From: Cladocopium goreaui
Taxonomy: Eukaryota; Sar; Dinophyceae; Suessiales; Symbiodiniaceae
Assembly: GCA_947184155.2 (NCBI GenBank)
Contig: CAMXCT020000515.1
Location: 78,501 to 142,500 of the forward strand
DNA length: 64,000 nucleotides
Direction of reading: 5' to 3'
A model generated the notes under the pieces. That model was not told where the DNA came from. It searched no databases and was given only the letters and a program-made list of their open reading frames with translations. Shown here one piece after another: positions 61,151 through 64,000 of this stretch (position 1 is the stretch's first letter; every line of letters begins with the position of its first letter). The translations under genes and the position numbers were made by a program.

Positions 61151-61320
61151 CTAGGGTGGAAAAATCCTTTTGAGGCTCTGAAACTATTGCGCCTGCCACG
61201 CAAAAGCAGGGGTCACATTCGCCCCTGAACGAGGGTCACATTCGCCCCTGAACCCACTTCATCGCACTTCATTCAGGGGCAAGTGCGACCCAACATGGTT
61301 CAGGGGCAAATGCGACCCCC

Positions 61321-62429
61321 GTGCCAAGAGAGAAAGTCGAAAACACCATGTGCATAGATTGTGTCTGTGTATAATATGATAAAGGTGTTTTTATGCATAA
61401 CTCTACAGATTATACAGATAATTAGATATTGTATATAGATTAGATTCGATTGGATTGGACTAGATTCGGTTTGAATGGGTTAGAATGTGTTTATATATGT
61501 ATATATAGACTAAATAGATTAGACCCAAAACAGAGTGTAAACATACTTCCCGTAGGACAGGTACGAAGTGAGTACAGTTGGATATAGTTGAATATACAAG
61601 TCAGAGGATGTCAGAGGCATGGTTGCCCAAGAAACATGCACAAACACCTTGACACATTGAAAATAAATAAAAGAAAATCGCAATGCACCCCCATTGTACT
61701 GGTGGATCTGGAGTGTGTCTCTGCCATGAAATATGTATTTCAATGTTGAAGGCAACGCATGCTTCCGTGATTCATACTGGACTCCGGTTGTCCCATACTG
61801 ATGTGTGTTTTGTCTTTTCTTTGCGGTGTGAGAAACTAGGTGCAAAACTTTAGAGCAAGGGTGCGGAACGAAAGGTATGTTGTGATGAAACTAGTGATGA
61901 AAGGGAAAGTGCCAAACGTTCTTTTGGTTGGTTCTCGTCAGGATCGACACATCACATTTTTCTTGAAGGTGCAACATTAATGTGGTGTGGATTGAACTCG
62001 GGTAAACTACAGAGGCAATCAACTGGTAGCAGCAAGGTCCACAAACAAGCATGGAATTGAAAACTGCGACCATCTAGGGGGGCCCAAGTGGAAGCTCCTC
62101 GACTCCTCGACTAAAAAAATGTGTTGAAAACTCAGGTAGCTGACGCCACTTTTCGTGATATAGGCCAATATAGGCCACGTACACAGCTACACCTTCTTGA
62201 TAGCTTTGTAGTTCGTGTCACTCTTGGGTTTTGTTTGTCACTCTCTCTCTCTCTCTATCTCTCCATCCAGTAACCCACCTGGCCCTTCATCCATCTGCCG
62301 TCTATCATCTATCTGCCTATCTAATCCGATGTAGCCTAATTCAATCTACAGTAATCTAATCTCATCCTATCTAAGCTATCTATGCTATGCGCGTCTAAAT
62401 ACCTCTTCCATGGTTTCTAAACTCTAAAC
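61321..62429. other. no supported gene
   Basis: Contains ATTAGA-type degenerate repeats (61400-61530) and short TC/CT runs (62240-62360). No convincing exon. Confidence 0.4.
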
Positions 62430-62484
62430 TTGCTGGGGTCTCGGCAGCTGCTTGTTCAGACTTCACAGCAGCCTCACACACCTT
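62430..62484 (-). CDS. short probable exon
   Basis: 55 nt, acceptor GCTTCAG/AA, donor A/GTTTAG, reading KVCEAAVKSEQAAAETPA. Confidence 0.4.
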
Positions 62485-63125
62485 CTGAAGCCTGGGCGGC
62501 TTTTATGCAGCGATGTCAGCTCACAGAACCCAACTGATGTTCACACTGCTCAAACTCAAAAAAAGTGTTGAGAAGAACGTGCAAGGCCATCTTGTTTTTA
62601 AATCATGTTAAATTCATACACACGATTACTCCAACCACCCCTTATTAACTGTCGATAAACATAAGCACGATTGGCTCACAATAGGCCTTACAAAATGTGA
62701 CCCTAGGCATTGACCCATATATATTCTTGGAGCATGGCTGCCCGGAAAAACGAGGTAACCCAAAAAAAACAAAAGTCCATTTTGTAGAGGCATCTCCCAG
62801 TTCTGGGCAACCATGAAAACACGGACAATACAGCGCATCAAAATTTCACACGTTCAGAATGGCTGAATAGCCCCAGCAAGTTCTTACAAATTCAGCGTCA
62901 TATACCTACAACAATTCGTTTGTGATCCTGGGTGTGTTGAGGCACCTCCAGGAACTTTTATGATTTTGTGCAGTAGTGCCCTATTGTTCTGCCCGTTTTG
63001 AGGCAGTCAGAACGACCTGCTACGAGGCCATCGGCCCTGAAAGATGGCTACTCCTTGGTGCAGTTTGCAGTTCTTTGGAGTTCAGCAAACGAGGTTGAGG
63101 TGATGAAGCTGCAAAATGCCCTCAC

Positions 63126-63203
63126 TGTGGTGCTGCAGATGCTAACTGGAATCATTTCTTTTGGCAGTGTGCCGAAGCCGTTGGATCCATGCCCAGAGAT
63201 CCA
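63126..63203 (-). CDS. short probable exon
   Basis: 78 nt (26 codons), acceptor CTTGCAG/TG, donor ACA/GTGAGG, phase 0, reading WISGHGSNGFGTLPKEMIPV then SICSTT. Confidence 0.45.
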
Positions 63204-64000
63204 CTGCAAGCAAGATATGGTTGGCCTATCGGCCATGAGAATGACCTCAAGCTTCTGAATCAGATGGGTTGCCAAGTCCAGCGCTTGTGGAGTGCATGCT
63301 GGGCCCGAAATACTTAATTTCTTCCTCTGAGGCAATGCGGCCCTGGCCGTCGTGCCATGCTCTCTATGACTTGGCACGCATCAACCGATTCAACTTTTAT
63401 GATTTTACAATATTTTATAGGGAGGCATTGTTGGGGTCTTTTGAATGGGAGACTTCAAGCTGTGTTTTTTGTTTTGTAGGGATTGGTGTTGTCGAATTTC
63501 AGCCAATGTTTTGGATTTTGCGGAATGTTTTAACAACTGTGGTCTGGAGTATGGGCATTTACTTGCACTGAATGATTTCCGATGATTTCATGCAATTCAC
63601 CTCGTTTGGATGGATTCTCCAATTAGGACTTGGAGTTGACAGTTACGATTGGATAGATACATGCAGATACAAGTTATAAAAAGCCGGGAGGGAGGCCCTA
63701 CAAAATGCATCACATTATTTGGTATACTCAGATTGGACCCTCCGTTCCCTACAAAATGTCAGCTGTTGACCGAAACATTTCAGTGGATTTTTTTCATCTT
63801 GATCCAGCAAAACTCGCTACATAATGATAACCTGGACTCAAGACCTTCCAAGATTCAAATAGCCTGACTTAAAGGAGGTTGGCATTGGCTTGTGCCCCCA
63901 AAAGATGAGGTTTTGTAGGAGCTGTGCCAAAAACCAAGGAATCACGTCCAAAAATATAAAGAAATCTACGAGTACCTCAAAAAAATGGATTGGGCATCGC
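63204..64000. other. no supported gene
   Basis: Open frames are short and lack splice context. Nothing recognised up to the window end. Confidence 0.4.

Larger units (their letters stand above)
60120..61320. mobile_element. composite repeat element with repeated borders
   Basis: GGGTCACATTCGCCCCTGAA occurs three times on the left (about 60127-60196) and twice on the right (about 61210-61250), followed by two inverted copies (TTCAGGGGCAAATGCGACCC type, about 61272-61320). Between the borders are two different tandem arrays. The layout resembles a non-autonomous element or an expanded satellite; no coding domain is present. Confidence 0.6.

Noticed and set aside
1-64000. CRISPR arrays, bacterial operons, rRNA, tRNA or spliced-leader RNA genes
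   Set aside because: None seen. Tandem arrays here are satellites with no spacer pattern, and neither SL-like site has an SL RNA gene layout (no following donor and Sm-like site that I can identify).

Overview
The window looks like nuclear DNA of a dinoflagellate, most likely a symbiodiniacean. Genes are cut into many short exons. Many introns appear to start with GC rather than GT. Nearly all recognisable exons lie on the minus strand. A 16-nt exact match to the 3' part of the dinoflagellate spliced leader occurs twice. No bacterial operon, CRISPR array, rRNA or tRNA gene was seen. Everything here was read by eye; exon limits come from reading frame, AG acceptors, GT/GC donors and intron phase.

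Left half (about 0.7-32.6 kb): a tandem segmental duplication. Copy A (about 0.7-17.3 kb) and copy B (about 21.9-32.6 kb) carry the same minus-strand series: a TIR-like exon, an EF-hand-like exon, a run of one-repeat ankyrin exons, a conserved last ankyrin exon, then two small exons that resemble a ubiquitin-like domain. The copies differ by insertions: 4.2 kb in copy A (5.9-10.06 kb, with a T-rich repeat array) and 0.95 kb in copy B (a polypyrimidine element with a 10-bp target duplication). A 1.6-kb array of inverted-ended repeats lies at 13.4-15.0 kb. Between the copies are two single-copy minus-strand exons and a possible plus-strand gene (18.5-19.7 kb).

Centre (33.1-43.8 kb): a largely intact retroelement of about 10.6 kb on the minus strand. 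It has two modules. Module 1 holds a large unknown ORF (1,086 aa) and a complete tyrosine recombinase. Module 2 holds a gag-like ORF with a Cys/His motif and a reverse transcriptase with a methyltransferase-like N-terminus. Each module starts with the same 116-bp leader (A) and ends with the same 50-bp sequence (B), giving A-ORFs-B-A-ORFs-B with B1 and A2 abutting. The leader holds the spliced-leader match inside a perfect 11-bp palindrome. An 18-nt sequence read as V-A-S-(G/C)-T recurs seven times, inside ORFs, at the gag/RT frame change and after stop codons. I consider this element the most likely undescribed system in the window.

Right half (43.8-64 kb): minus-strand exons of several coiled-coil or Cys/Pro-rich host genes, a phospholipid-scramblase gene with a frame break and a probable C-terminal extension, many long microsatellites, and a 1.2-kb composite repeat (60.1-61.3 kb) built of 111-bp and about 110-bp tandem units, with TTTAGGG-like motifs and repeated border sequences.
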